64,000 nt of DNA from Pieris napi (taxonomy: Eukaryota; Arthropoda; Insecta; Lepidoptera; Pieridae), in assembly GCF_905475465.1 (NCBI RefSeq), contig NC_062251.1, positions 11,630,047-11,694,046 on the forward strand, in the 5' to 3' direction. How positions within the stretch are numbered: the stretch's first letter is position 1; each line of letters starts with the position of its first letter. Shown here piece after piece: positions 22,701-30,646 of this stretch. The notes under the pieces are model-generated. The model searched no databases, was not told the origin of the DNA, and saw only the letters and a program-made list of their open reading frames with translations. A program made the translations under genes and the position numbers.

Positions 22701-24591
22701 GAACATGCAAACTTGCAACATTTGTGTCCGAAGAACCTGTTTCTTGAGGCAGCTTTCCTGATAGCACCCAACCTAGGCATGTTCTCTGTGCTAGTAAGTT
22801 GCCCCTAGGATGTTTGATTATACCATCTAAAATAATGTTACTGTATACGTCTGCTCCCAAAAGAATGTCAATTTTTCCAGGTGTTTTGAAGGCTGAGTCA
22901 GCCAACTCTAAAGATTCTAGGTCTGACCATTCAGGAGCACTAAGTTTGGTAGTAGGCAGAAGTGTTGTTACTGAACGCAATACATATGCATTCACTCGTA
23001 TTATTGTCTTAGGATCGTGGCGAGATTTCACGTTAAGTGAAACCATGTATTTGATTCTCATTTGCCCCTCTCCCACACCTGACACCCAACCACTTACTGA
23101 TCGGCGCGTAAGATAAAGCAATTGTACTGTAGCTTCAGTTATAAACGATGCTTGCGACCCTTGGTCTAACAATGCTCTAATAATATGTTTGCAACCATTC
23201 CTACTCTCTACTAATACCTCAGCAGTAGCTAATAGGACACTATTTTGACAATTTTCCTTGGAAAAGTTAGTTACAAAGTGTACATCGTTTGTTATAGTAT
23301 TAAGCTTACCTTTAGTTTGCTCAGTCATGGTACCTGTCAACGTGGATTCCCCTTCACTCGTAGTCACCGTATTTCGATCTCTCTCGTAGTGTAGCAATGA
23401 ATGATGACGACGCCCACATTTTCTGCAACACGTTGGCTGACGACATCTGATTACTGAATGTGATGGAGCAAGACAATTAAAACATAATTTATTCTGCTGG
23501 ACGAACTCTTGCTTTTCTTTTGTAGACATGTCTACGAACTCTTTACAATAATATATGTAGTGTTCACCACTGCATAACACACATTTGACTTCCTGCTTTT
23601 TCACATCATTGTGTATACCTGAATGAAAGGACTTAGGTTTAGCAATAGGTGTAGCAACAGGCTTAGGGTATGGTGATTTCACTCTGTGACTGTCTATCAT
23701 TTCTAACGATCGAAATCTAGCTTCTAGAAAATCCCGCAGTTCTGCCCAAGTAGGTAATTCGGTATTACTCAAACTAAGTTGTTGTTCCCATCTCTTTATC
23801 GATTCATTGTCCATCTTTGATATTACTAAATAATTAATAATCATATCCCAAGTGTCGGTTTTAACACCGAGATTTTGCAACGTTTTTAAACATACCGACG
23901 TAGTGTCTACCAATTGTTTGATTGAACTCGATGTCTCCGTACATATACCCTTCTGTGAAAATAATGTTCTTAAAATTGCATAGCAATTCAACCGCTTATT
24001 ATTATATCGTTTCACTAACTGGTTCCATGCCTCATCGTAGTTTGCGTCCGTAGTCGAAAAGTTGCGTATTAATAGTTCTGGGTCACCCGATAAATTACTT
24101 TTTAGATAATGTAGTTTTTGCACCGGCGTTAAAGACTTATTGTTATGAATCAAGGAGCAAAATAAGTCATAAAAAGTTGTCCATTCTTCATATTTACCTC
24201 CAAACTTCGGTATTTGTATTGACGGTAATTTAATATTATTTAATAAACTCTGTTCGTCGCCACCCGCTATTGAGGTATGTGATAAAGGAGACTGTTTGGT
24301 TAAGTTTTGAAAGTCCTCCTTCATAGTGGACTTGTACTGAATATATAGCTCATCAAAAATATCACTAAAGTTTCCTTTAAAATAGGTACTTTCCTTTTCT
24401 TCCTCTTTAGATATTTTTAAAATTAAACTTTTGTGTCCTTCCTTAAAGTCCCGCCATAATTGTTCTAACACTTCTAATCGAGTTTCTATATATGATATTT
24501 TTATTCTGTCTTTCGGTGATTTCCTATAATTCTTTTCTGCACTTCTTAATGTCTCCAACAACTTAAATTGATACTCAAAAAGACCCTCCAT
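19729..24591 (-). CDS. BEL/Pao 1 Gag-Pol polyprotein
   Basis: 1620 residues from the ATG at 24591. In order: N-terminal coiled region; DUF1759-type Gag core (about 115-270); Cys/His knuckles CVLCSGEHYIYYC and CFNCLAPSHSVIRC plus CCRKCGRRHHSLLH (about 337-400); aspartic protease ALLDQGS (about 472); reverse transcriptase with YYVDD (about 886); RNase H from FADAS (about 1060); integrase with catalytic residues in GVDYAGP (about 1428), YSDNGTNF (about 1490) and GLWEAG (about 1548). In the integrase zinc finger the usual Cys-X2-Cys is shortened to one Cys before RKSSQLMG, a small defect. The frame ends early at 19729 because of the C-terminal frameshift. Single-frame Gag-Pol is normal for the family. 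Confidence 0.93.
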   Translation of the reverse strand: MEGLFEYQFKLLETLRSAEKNYRKSPKDRIKISYIETRLEVLEQLWRDFKEGHKSLILKISKEEEKESTYFKGNFSDIFDELYIQYKSTMKEDFQNLTKQSPLSHTSIAGGDEQSLLNNIKLPSIQIPKFGGKYEEWTTFYDLFCSLIHNNKSLTPVQKLHYLKSNLSGDPELLIRNFSTTDANYDEAWNQLVKRYNNKRLNCYAILRTLFSQKGICTETSSSIKQLVDTTSVCLKTLQNLGVKTDTWDMIINYLVISKMDNESIKRWEQQLSLSNTELPTWAELRDFLEARFRSLEMIDSHRVKSPYPKPVATPIAKPKSFHSGIHNDVKKQEVKCVLCSGEHYIYYCKEFVDMSTKEKQEFVQQNKLCFNCLAPSHSVIRCRQPTCCRKCGRRHHSLLHYERDRNTVTTSEGESTLTGTMTEQTKGKLNTITNDVHFVTNFSKENCQNSVLLATAEVLVESRNGCKHIIRALLDQGSQASFITEATVQLLYLTRRSVSGWVSGVGEGQMRIKYMVSLNVKSRHDPKTIIRVNAYVLRSVTTLLPTTKLSAPEWSDLESLELADSAFKTPGKIDILLGADVYSNIILDGIIKHPRGNLLAQRTCLGWVLSGKLPQETGSSDTNVASLHVQLKDDEMLKKFWEIENEPNTIEKRLSKEEEFCEHFYDSTTIRDEEGRFVVKLPFKTGNPQCRQGNLKEIAAKRFEILERKLLKNQKLKEEYHKVINEYINLNNMVEIIHAEIDSPTAVYLPHHAVLREDKETTKLRIVFDASCKGVNNVSLNDDLHIGPKLQQDLRHILVRWRLYKICLTADIIKMYRMVRVSEDDTNYQRVLWRFNPSEPIKHYKLLRLTFGTACAPYLAVKSLQRLADDEQSKFPVAAHITKRDYYVDDLMTSCETVADAINIYNDMSKLMNLGGFELQKWSSNSKNVLKYIGENKRDDHELPLKVNNLVKVLGVSWNRDIDKFKYTLNVPIVKEPITKRQILSEVAKLYDPLGWIAPVVVIAKLIIQKLWLTGLDWDSTITGDLLKEWLQFRENLIHIKCINIPRWLRYSSTSKAELHVFADASQTAYGAAVYMRVIEGNEVYVNLISAKTKVAPITKQISIPRLELCGAVLAAKLISEISQVLNISNEYLHAWTDSTIVLAWLRGGPSRWNTFVSNRVSDILNILNYEQWGHVTSEMNPADCASRGLQALDLSNHLLWWNGPAWLSLLDVNLSMVDIEDTQEEEKIKSLTALCTSEEEFIWSKFSNLNKLLRVISYCRRWLNLKSTKDKRRCYTSYISTKEINESLDICIKQVQGFEFKEKMKQLKTLGYVSKKSKLRSLTPIIDENGILRVSGRIQQSHVEYDTQHPIILPAKNYLSRLIIMDAHQKTMHGGPQLMINYLSTKYWILRAKDQTKKCYRKSSQLMGQLPEVRVTPNRPFKSVGVDYAGPINIRFSPGRGAKSFKGYICLFICMATRAIHLEAVTDMTSKAFIAAFRRFTARRGHCQDIYSDNGTNFVGAEKQLTTMFNSAKSSVPSEIAEMLTLERTTWHFIPPLAPNFGGLWEAGVRSTKTHLKKVIGDTTLTYEELTTMLTQIEACLNSRPLTVLSDNPNDPLPLTPGHFLIGEPVLNVAENGH

Positions 24592-24870
24592 CGTACACTA
24601 TGACTTTGAGCGTAGTTCGTAATTATCCGATTACTCAGACCCACTGAAAAAACTGAACACAGCCCAACGTAATAGTACTTCACAGTATGGTGTGTATATA
24701 ACGTAATTTATTTCGTTTTTATAGGTTAATTTCACTTTTATAATGTTATTATAACACTGTAATGAAACACTGATCACACACAAATCCTTCCAACTATTCC
24801 TTATCACTTAGGAATGTGAGCATCTATTGTTCTCACTGTTCGCCAACTATTGAACAATAGCGATGTTATC

Positions 24871-24888
24871 CGGTTCGATTTTGGACCA
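24871..24888 (-). promoter_or_regulatory. Primer binding site of BEL/Pao 1
   Basis: Two bases from the 5' LTR, the element strand reads TGGTCCAAAATCGAACCG. Its complement looks like a tRNA 3' end (CGGTTCGATTTTGGACCA, with T-loop GGTTCGA and a terminal CCA). Confidence 0.75.
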
Positions 24889-24890
24889 TA

Positions 24891-25035
24891 TGTTAAGGAG
24901 TTATAGTTGAGAATTGATCACTAATTGATTGAGGGTCTTGAAATTAAATAAACTGCAATAATAACACGTGCGAATCGTATGACACTTTTATTTTAACTAA
25001 GTAAGAGTAGTGGACTGTATATACATATTTGGACA
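24891..25035 (-). repeat. 5' LTR of BEL/Pao 1
   Basis: 145 bp, one mismatch to the 3' LTR; followed by the CTCTT duplication at 25036-25040. Confidence 0.95.
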
Positions 25036-25151
25036 CTCTTCTTTACCAATAGTCTACTTTTATTCATCTAGAACTATTTATAAAAGAACAGGGAGCTGAA
25101 CTGAAATCTTATTTTAAAATTTATTATTACTCACAGTATAAAATGGATTTT

Positions 25152-25335
25152 TGTTTAGTTTTTTGTAATTAGAATTTTTTCTTTGATAAGTAATTGTTTT
25201 GTTTTTTTTTTGTTTGGTTTTTTGTAGTTAGAATTTTTTCTTTGATAAGTAATTGTTTTGTTTTTTTTTTGTTTGGTTTTTTGTAGTTAGAATTTTTTCT
25301 TTGATAAGTAATTGTTTTGTTTTTATTTTGTTTTG
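25152..25335. repeat. 59-bp tandem repeat, about three copies
   Basis: TTTGATAAGTAATTGTTTTG recurs every 59 bases, with AGAATTTTTT at 25171, 25230 and 25289. Units differ at few positions. No coding content. The rest of 25041-25985 is AT-rich without recognised features. Confidence 0.85.
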
Positions 25336-25989
25336 TAATGTTTGTTTTATTTAATAATCTCTTTATTATCTCTATATGTATGTCATGTTTGCCTATAAGT
25401 GCTTGTCACATTAAAAATTGTATTTTGTGTTTGTTTTTACCAATGTCTCAGTGTGCCGAGCGTTGGTAAGCTTTATCAATAACAAAAAAAATATTAAAGG
25501 AACCAAAGAGAAAATCGCAGGTTCGAATGATAAAGTTTAAAGATAAATTTAGATTTTTAACCTAATTTCATCTAAATAAAGACCAATTTTGCACGAAGTA
25601 AGTAATGAATGTTTTAATATTAAAATAACATTCTAATAATTGTTATTTCTGCACAATTTATGTGAAAAGTTTGATATTAATTTCAACACGCAGGCAACAG
25701 ATAAACAAATGTTTTAAATATATATTATTTTTCTTAATACAATAAAGTTTTTTATGATATTACTGGATTTGATCAACGTGTAGCGTGCAGCTCCTTTGTG
25801 CGCCATAGCCATAGCACATTACCAGCCGCAGGTTGAATTCCGGCAAAATAATGTTTTAATTTGCATGATACAAAAGTCTTGTCCCCCTTCAGAGGTTCGT
25901 AAAACGGAAACTCGACTGTTTAATAAAATAATAAACGTGTTTCATACCATTAAATTAAACTGTTTAAAAAGCGATATCAACTCGCAACT

Positions 25990-26130
25990 CCTTCCGCTCA
26001 TGTAAGGTTTTTTATACAGAACTAGACAGTCGTTTGGCCATAATTCCACCTGATGTGAGGGCCACCTGAGGGCACACCAGCCGAAGTGATGCCTATTTAG
26101 CCACCCTTTGAATGAACATATATATGTATA
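25990..26130 (+). repeat. RTE-like/SINE-like lepidopteran interspersed repeat fragment
   Basis: The blocks CGTTTGGCCATAATTCCACC, GATG, and AGTGATGCCTATTTAGCCA followed by TTTGAATGAACATAT match in order a repeat I know as common in Lepidoptera (3' end of RTE-type elements and SINEs derived from them). The copy is degenerate and its ends were not determined. Confidence 0.5.
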
Positions 26131-26280
26131 CTGTTTAGGAGAGATAACGGGTAGGGAGCTTCTTTCTTCTTCAGCCTTCGCTGTTTTCACAAGAGACGAC
26201 GATCAAAATGCAGTGTGCTTGGGGATGTCAACAACGAAGGGTTGAAACTCCAGCGTGCGTAGTTTGAAAGATTTAATATA

Positions 26281-27116
26281 TCGACGTAGGAAAGCACATT
26301 TGCTGTAAGTAGACATATTGCAATTGTTCACCAGAGCCAAAAAACTTTATTAATTTCGGAAAAAAATTAATAGTGTCTGACCTATCCATGATATTGCTAC
26401 CATTTTTGAAACATATATTTATTTAACTGCCAGTCACCATTTGCAATGTAAACTTTTTATCCAAAGTTACTATAAGTACGTGTTTGGCTACTTACAGCAA
26501 ACAGTTTTTTAAATCACAAACCTTTAAAACGCTATAACTAAGGAAGAAAAATGTACGCGCGGAAATATTATCAATTTACAGGCGGTAAATATGCTGTATG
26601 CAGTACATTTATGTATTTGGGTACTTTCAATTGCAATTCAAGATGTAAGATTAGTTAATAATTATGATTAGATCTAGAAATGCAGTGGGTCATTTGGTAA
26701 TGTAATGTTTGGTTGAAATAAAATGTCGTAAATGGTAAAAAAAAACTAAATCTGTAGGTTCCCTAAACTTGCTGTAAGTAAACGAATGTAAAAATCACAC
26801 GTCGCTGAAATGCTGTAAGTAGCGTTAAGTTTTTAAATGGGAAGAAGTAAGTATTTGTAAAGAAAAAAATGCAGTTTTTCTTTTGCTGTAAGTACAAAAT
26901 GTCTGAAATGACTAGATTTTGGTCTACATACAGCATTTAATCTTGCTAAAAAAAATATAAGTACGGGCGTTTTCAACGGCGTATGTAATTTTTTTTTCAT
27001 CGTAGAGACACAGGACCCAGGTCATTCGATGCGGCTTTTTTTTCTGATTCTAATGGCAGGAAAAAGTCACTTTAGGTATTTTGTCTACTTACAGCAAATA
27101 TGCTTTCCTACGTCGA
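26281..27116. mobile_element. 836-bp MITE with 35-bp terminal inverted repeats and TA duplication
   Basis: 26281-26315 and the reverse complement of 27082-27116 are 35 bases with one mismatch, starting TCGACGTAGGAAAGCA. TA flanks both ends (26279-26280, 27117-27118), which fits the Tc1/mariner group. There is no transposase gene. The motif TGCTGTAAGTA occurs in both terminal repeats and internally at 26770, 26811 and 26884 (plus) and 26489-26499 (minus), with weaker versions at 26587 and 26925. Confidence 0.85.
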
Positions 27117-27118
27117 TA

Positions 27119-27898
27119 TTGTTATCATACTTTCCGTGAATGCGAGGGCGAAATCCTGAAAATTCTGGTCATAAATTCAAATTAACAATGCATTTTATAC
27201 TCACAAGCATTTAACAAAAACATTGAGATAAAACTTAGAAATCTCCTCAATTTGAGAACCAGTTAAGGGTAGACGTGATGTAGATTAACGATCTCTAATA
27301 TAGGGCAGACAAATTTGTTTTCCATTCGTCGAGTTTATCTAAATGATCGGGTATTCATCACAATTTTCATGAATGTTCCTATTATTTACAATATCGTGCC
27401 TCACTAGGTTTAATTAGGATGCTTCCTGTTGACACACTGCGTTTATTTCATTATATGCTTTTTGGTACGTAGGTGTTCAATATCTTTTGCAGTAATCCAA
27501 TATTATTATATACCTCAATGGGTTAGATTGCACTATTGGTATATGGTTACTTTTAAAGGCGGTATGTACTGTTTATGCCTAGCTCATAGTTGATATTAAG
27601 ACATGCCACTTTCCTCACAATGATTTCCTATATTTTACGAGCAAGTTTGCACATATAAATTAAAATTAATTGCTGCACATTCAGGCTTGAACGTACTGTC
27701 ACACAAGTTAAATAAAATATCAAAATGTCGCAAAAGTTATTATTAGTTTTTCGGAATTCTACAGAGCTGCGGAGAGTTCTGGATAACTTAAACGAACATA
27801 GAATGTTTGCATTCTCGAAGAACTCTAGCTGAAGCTGTAATAAACAAATGTTTTGTTACGTTTGTGTTGTAAATCTAAAACACATTCTTTATCTGCAG
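27119..27898. other. Noncoding stretch, no clear feature; possible splice acceptor at its end
   Basis: AT-rich, with many stops in all frames. A pyrimidine-rich run ending TTTATCTGCAG at 27888-27898 looks like a 3' splice acceptor leading into the open frame that follows. Confidence 0.4.
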
Positions 27899-28241
27899 TG
27901 TGTTCGTCTATAGGGGAAATGTAGGACAAAATGAATTGTTGTCATGTATTGATAAATTAAAATCACTTAATGTAGAGAATATTGTCTTGTATACATTTCC
28001 TTACATCAAAGGTGCACCAAAGGAAAATAAAATTAGATATAAGTTAAACATGCTATTGCACAATACTTTAACTACTAACAATATACAATTAAATTGTGAC
28101 TTAGGTACACTACCTAATTTAATGGACATAAATTGTATATTTAAAAATAAGTATGTATTGACAAAGCATAGGTTCCGCCTACCTAATTATTATTTGCAAC
28201 AGATAGCTACTATGCTATCTGGCGGCGCGGGATGTTACTAA
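27899..28241 (+). pseudogene. Unidentified open frame, possible terminal exon or transposon fragment
   Basis: 113 codons open from a splice-acceptor-like CAG (27896-27898) to a TAA at 28239-28241 that overlaps an AATAAA signal (28241-28246). There is no plausible ATG at its start. The pattern RGNVGQNELL, then ENIVLYTFPY, then a late LTKHR resembles the C-terminal half of the SGNH/esterase-like domains carried by some insect transposons, but I cannot confirm this from sequence alone. It could be a host terminal exon or a remnant of a LINE ORF1. BEL/Pao 2 inserted 15 bases after the stop. Confidence 0.35.
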
Positions 28242-28256
28242 ATAAAACTTTATACC

Positions 28257-28598
28257 TATAAGCGTACGGTGTCGATCTGACCACCGCCGCTATTCTTGAA
28301 ATGAAACTCGGAGTGGAGTTATAATTGTTACCGTTTATTGGTCGAACGTTAGTGATGGTGACACAAAATATTACAGCGAAGCAAGCTTATAACTAACGTC
28401 CGTCCGGCACGGCTGCGTAAATCTATCTTGTCGTTATACAAATAATAGCTTAAAACTAAACCTAAAACTACCACGCTGGTCAAAGGGACCGACCGGCTCT
28501 TCCGCTACCTGCGTCCCGCCGACCGTTTCCTAGAAGAACATCTGGCTGGCAGCTTCGTTCGTCGGCTTTCTAAACTGTATTGTTCGTTGTCCGTAACA
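28257..28598 (-). repeat. 3' LTR of BEL/Pao 2
   Basis: 342 bp; starts TGTTACGG and ends CGCTTATA on the element strand. The element-strand bases just before it, GCTGAGGGGAGAC (28599-28611), form the polypurine tract. Confidence 0.92.
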
Positions 28599-29222
28599 GT
28601 CTCCCCTCAGCGAAACCTTCCTATGACGTGAAGCTTTCCGTAGGTAGGACAACGAAAATTCATCTGCTAATGCTTGCGCCGTCTTTGACGTTCTTTTGGT
28701 AACGTGATTCAACGCAACTATCTCAATATTATGTACATCTCTAGTACTTAGGCACGTAAAAATTGCGCCCCATGGCTTTTCATTACGGCGTTCTTTTCTG
28801 AGCGTATGACGCCCATCCAATAGAATGGGATTCCTTGTCACCTCTGTTATCTGTGTTTTTAATCGCACACGTACACGCGGTAACCGATAGTGATCAATAA
28901 TCATTGTTTCATCTTGGAAGCTTTGACCCTGCACTTCGCGTAACCATGTCTGTTCCGATTCTTTTAAATCGCTTACGCTTAATCGGCCACTGCAATCTTT
29001 AAGCTTACGTATAAATAGTTGTACGTAAGCGTTGGCTCTAATCAGCCGTTCATACTGCGAGAATCTCTCTATATCTGGTAGATCGTTTCTGTTGGCTCTC
29101 TTTTCGATTACGGTCATAGTTAGCACTTGTGGCTCGCAGCTTTCTTTTGGCCATGTTTCTTCAGGCCCGTAAAGGAACGCTAGGCCCACAAACCACCGGT
29201 CATTGTTGGTTTTATGCTCCAA
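28599..29222 (-). pseudogene. BEL/Pao 2 Pol remnants (post-RNase H region and integrase scraps)
   Basis: Recognisable pieces in one frame are NDRWFVGLAFLYGPEETWP and a region with LIRANAYV, normally between RNase H and integrase. PILLDGRHTL follows (integrase N-terminal region), then EKPWGAIFTCLSTRDVH from the start of the integrase core. The catalytic Asp-Asn and Glu segments are deleted, as is the C-terminal domain. The open frame then runs through the polypurine tract into the LTR and stops at 28530, which is an artefact of the deletion. Confidence 0.8.
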
Positions 29223-29313
29223 CGTTATTCTTGTAGCATCATCCGCTACATTTTCCTTGGTTGAAACCCAACGCCATTGCCTAGCATCCGTCGTTACGGT
29301 TATTTCAGTTAGT

Positions 29314-29333
29314 CTAGTCTAGTCTAGTCTCGC
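29314..29333. repeat. (TAGTC)n run at a deletion junction
   Basis: Four TAGTC units lie exactly where the RNase H frame ends and about half of that domain is missing before the next recognisable Pol segment. Confidence 0.6.
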
Positions 29334-30341
29334 TCCGATAAGGGCTGCCTGTAGCTCAAGCCGCGGTATACTCTGTGACTTAATAGGTGCCACTGGTGCT
29401 TTCGCTGTGATGAACCTGTCGTCAATTACATTGGTTTCAATTCGCCAATATGCCACGCTCGCATGTGCTTGTTCAGATGCGTCACAGAACACATGCAATT
29501 GTATCTGTCCTCCCCTCGTGTAAATATACCATCTAGGTACCACTGAAGACAGTATTTGTACATTTTCTAAGTGAGACACCGACTTTTTAAACTCATACGA
29601 CTGATCCATTTTCCGTTCAATGCTTTTAAGCCGATTAAACGCCATATTATTACTTTCTGGGAATTTCGTGTTATCAGTCTTCCACGGTAATCCCAGGTAG
29701 TAACGCCTTTCCCGTTTCTCTATTGTTGTATTGAACAATTGAACTGCACGTGCGTCGGCACTTGTTAACCTTTTTTTATTATTTATACCCAAGGCATCTA
29801 TTGCAAAACTTTGTTTTAATATCGCCTCTAGACGCTCATCTATTGTTTCTTTGTAAACGTCGATTTCTGCCGCCTTTTTTATGCAGTGTAAAACACGTTC
29901 GTTGTCTTCCATTAAACTTCGTATAGGTGCTGTACCATGTAAAATCCAGCCTAATCGTCTTAAAGATGCAGCCGGTTCATTTTTCTTCCCACTGTACACT
30001 TTTCGGGAAACGATGAGATGCCAATTGTCTGCTCCAATTAATAATTGTGGTTTAGCTTCGCCAATCATTTGTTGGAGTGGTAAGTTAACCAAATGTTTGT
30101 AGCGCAAATTACCCACGCTAATTCTTTGGCTACCAATATCGAAATCACGCATAGTTCGAGCGTTCAAAGTGTAATTAGCCCCTCCGTCGTAGCGACTGAC
30201 GTCAATTTTGACGTGTTGGCCCTCAGAATCTTTCGTTTGAGAACTAAATCCTTGAATTTTCAGCGGCTTCTTTGACCCACTCACACCTAATTCGAGGGCT
30301 AATTTTTCCTCGATGATTGTTATAGTCGACCCTTCGTCTAA
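29319..30341 (-). pseudogene. BEL/Pao 2 protease remainder joined to RNase H by deletion of the RT
   Basis: From the Penelope-like insertion the frame reads the protease just after its LDEGS active site, through SGSKKPLKI and IGADNWHLIVSRKV. The inter-domain linker GWILHGTAP and the segment before the RT (AVQLFNTTIEKRERRYYLGLPWK) follow. It then jumps from KSIERKMDQ directly to VPRWYIYTRGGQIQLHVFCDASEQAHASVAYWR, the RNase H start. No RT catalytic Asp-Asp is present. The frame stops beside a (TAGTC)4 run at about 29314-29333. Confidence 0.85.
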
Positions 30342-30354
30342 TAGGGCATGAGTT
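30342..30354. repeat. Target duplication of the Penelope-like element (with 33856-33868)
   Basis: TAGGGCATGAGTT (13 bp) occurs at both junctions and is protease coding sequence of BEL/Pao 2. Confidence 0.9.
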
Positions 30355-30646
30355 GCACATAGTATTGTCTTTGATTAACATAACTCATAACATTAAAAGA
30401 AAAACGCTTTTTACCGGATTAAAGTTATGTATTATTATAAATTTACAACTATTAGACATAATTTTAAATTTATCCGACGTTTCGCGTGCTTTACAGCGTG
30501 CGTGGTCACGGTGACTGAAGACAAAAGATGTTGAATGTCAAAAAGTATCACAGCTGCAGAGAAAGTTGCATTATCTGTATTTATTTCCCCGGAGTTGGTA
30601 TCGACTAAAAGATGGAGGGTTTTGGCAAAAATGGCTCACGGTGTCC
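30355..30646 (-). repeat. Penelope-like element pseudo-LTR, copy A
   Basis: About 292 bases almost identical to 33000-33291. It includes the last 25 codons of the gene and its 3' UTR. Confidence 0.9.

Larger units (their letters stand above)
18832..25035 (-). mobile_element. BEL/Pao LTR retrotransposon 1, nearly intact
   Basis: Two 145-bp LTRs differing at one base bound a single minus-strand polyprotein gene. CTCTT (18827-18831 and 25036-25040) is a 5-bp target duplication, the size usual for BEL/Pao. A tRNA-like primer site sits next to the 5' LTR. The near-identical LTRs and the long open frame mark a recent insertion. Between the 3' LTR and the coding end, 18977-19469 is noncoding and has two GCCCACC blocks (18980-18987 and 19164-19171) that read on the element strand as GGTGGGC. 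Confidence 0.95.

Noticed and set aside
24871..24888. tRNA gene fragment
   Set aside because: It is only the tRNA-complementary primer site beside the BEL/Pao 1 LTR; the rest of a tRNA is absent.
25152..25335. CRISPR-like repeat array
   Set aside because: Units are contiguous with no unique spacers, and the genome is eukaryotic.
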